Source: Gimesia chilikensis (GTDB lineage Bacteria; Planctomycetota; Planctomycetia; Planctomycetales; Planctomycetaceae). From it: 64,000 bases of DNA. Of the stretch, positions 63,279 through 64,000 are shown one piece after another. Location: assembly GCF_008329715.1 (NCBI RefSeq), contig NZ_VTSR01000032.1:1-64000 (forward strand), given 5' to 3'. The notes beneath the pieces are model-generated. The model was not told where the DNA came from. It ran no database searches and saw nothing but the letters and a program-made list of their open reading frames with translations. Each line of letters opens with the position of its first letter. Position 1 is the first letter of the stretch. Position numbers and translations under genes: made by a program.

Positions 63279-64000
63279 CTACTCCGGCTTGCCGATGGTG
63301 TTTGTGAAAAACTTTAATGCTTCCTGAAATGCGAATTCGTGATGTCCGGGGGGCGCGCTGAATTCGGGTGTTTTGCCGCCGACCTGTTGATACAGGGGAG
63401 TGATCAGCTTGATGCAGCGTTTCGCTTCGGCGGGGCTGAAGCCGTCGGAGACCGCGTTGGAGATATGCAGGGGACGGGGGGCGACCAGCAGAGCCATCTC
63501 GGGGAGGTCGAACGCGGGGAGCAGGCCGGGAATGGCGCCGCAGTGACAGTGGCGCTGACGGTCGCGGATGAAAGAGACGCGCATGCTGCCGAAGATTCCC
63601 TGGACGGAAGTGGCTGCGATTCGCGGTTCAAAGGCAGCGGCGGAAAGCGCGAGCAGTCCCCCTGTTGAGACACCGGTCGCACCGACTTTGGCCGGATTCA
63701 CCTGAGGGTCCGCAAACACGTGCTGCAGCAGGATCTGCTGGTGAGCAAACAGCAGGCCGTACCAGCTGTAACCATCCAGGCGTAACAGATGATCCAGTTC
63801 ATGATGCCGGTCGCTGCCCGGTTCCATGCCGACGTTCTCCATCGCATAGACAAGGTATCCCTGTTCGGCAAACTGAGCGGCACACGCATGCTGATAGCTG
63901 TTCGGCTCGGCGAGGATCTGGCTGACTTTGCCATGCCCCATGAAACAGACGATGGTCGGCAGCTTTTTTTCCGGCTGAGACGGAGGAGCGAGACGGAAGA
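63279..64000 (-). CDS. Alpha/beta hydrolase, dienelactone-hydrolase/acetyl-xylan-esterase-like (5' end beyond window)
   Basis: Open to the window edge, so the N-terminus is missing; an internal ATG at 63941 is preceded in frame by LPTIVCF, showing that the true start is outside. Visible landmarks: FMGHG oxyanion-hole region, nucleophile elbow GATGVSTGG, a PEMALLVAPRPLHI strand, and PPGHHEFAF with the catalytic His. It resembles large planctomycete esterase/peptidase-type hydrolases; the substrate is unknown. The stop is 12 bp from the stop of the giant surface-protein gene. Confidence 0.8.
   Translation of the reverse strand, partial: FRLAPPSQPEKKLPTIVCFMGHGKVSQILAEPNSYQHACAAQFAEQGYLVYAMENVGMEPGSDRHHELDHLLRLDGYSWYGLLFAHQQILLQHVFADPQVNPAKVGATGVSTGGLLALSAAAFEPRIAATSVQGIFGSMRVSFIRDRQRHCHCGAIPGLLPAFDLPEMALLVAPRPLHISNAVSDGFSPAEAKRCIKLITPLYQQVGGKTPEFSAPPGHHEFAFQEALKFFTNTIGKPE

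Overview
The window is chromosomal DNA of a planctomycete (phylum Planctomycetota). A Gimesia-like member of the Planctomycetales is my guess, but the genus cannot be fixed from this sequence. The evidence is the gene families present: a planctomycete cytochrome C / DUF1549 / DUF1553 protein paired with DUF1501, three DUF1559 prepilin-like proteins with the H-X9-DG motif, giant surface proteins with an LEPR-XLL-like N-terminal motif, a GYF_2 protein, an ECF sigma factor beside a Ser/Thr kinase, and a G8-domain protein. I recognised no tRNA, rRNA, insertion sequence, prophage or CRISPR array. Genes lie on both strands in short operons, and several convergent pairs end within about 10 bp of each other.

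Layout. 1-8.8 kb: the tail of one giant surface protein, then a complete 2.7k-residue one. 8.9-13.9 kb: the DUF1501 / DUF1549-DUF1553 pair. 14-18.2 kb: an outer-membrane barrel candidate, a SOUL heme-binding protein, and a DUF1559 gene followed by a lipoprotein gene. 18.3-26.2 kb: a metallo-beta-lactamase-fold hydrolase, then a minus-strand operon of a GYF_2 membrane protein, a DUF1559 protein and a protein with 32 EF-hand loops, then an unknown cysteine-rich protein. 26.2-31 kb: an ECF sigma factor and a 1374-residue anti-sigma-like / kinase / SUMF1 / LamG fusion. 31.5-38.5 kb: a XylR-type regulator divergent from a likely D-amino-acid operon (secreted D-aminoacylase, DUF1611/DgcN-like acetyltransferase, DgcA-like epimerase, APC permease).

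38.6-49 kb is a dense block of small regulatory and stress genes: SpoIIE-type phosphatase, STAS protein, HPF/RaiA-like factor, hemerythrin-like and BON-like proteins, PAS histidine kinase with NtrC-type regulator, Rnk-like protein, two small membrane proteins, an NsrR-like Rrf2 regulator with a clear promoter and dyad, a stand-alone PAS protein with a FixL-like histidine, a DUF488 fusion, and two CxxCH Tll0287-like proteins. I read this as a redox/NO/starvation response island; that is inference from gene content. 49.2-54.5 kb is one CheB-CheR-PAS-GAF-kinase-receiver protein. 54.6-58.4 kb is a minus-strand operon of DUF1559, lipoprotein and G8 protein. 58.9-63.3 kb encodes a third giant surface protein built on a 12-copy repeat, and the window ends inside an alpha/beta hydrolase gene.

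The strongest leads are: (1) the C-terminal module shared by the surface proteins, which combines a cohesin-like stretch, a dockerin pair and a matrixin-type zinc site; (2) the putative D-glutamate catabolic operon with a palindromic operator candidate; (3) the NsrR-like redox block; (4) the sigma factor / kinase / SUMF1 / LamG pair; and (5) the 32 EF-hand protein.
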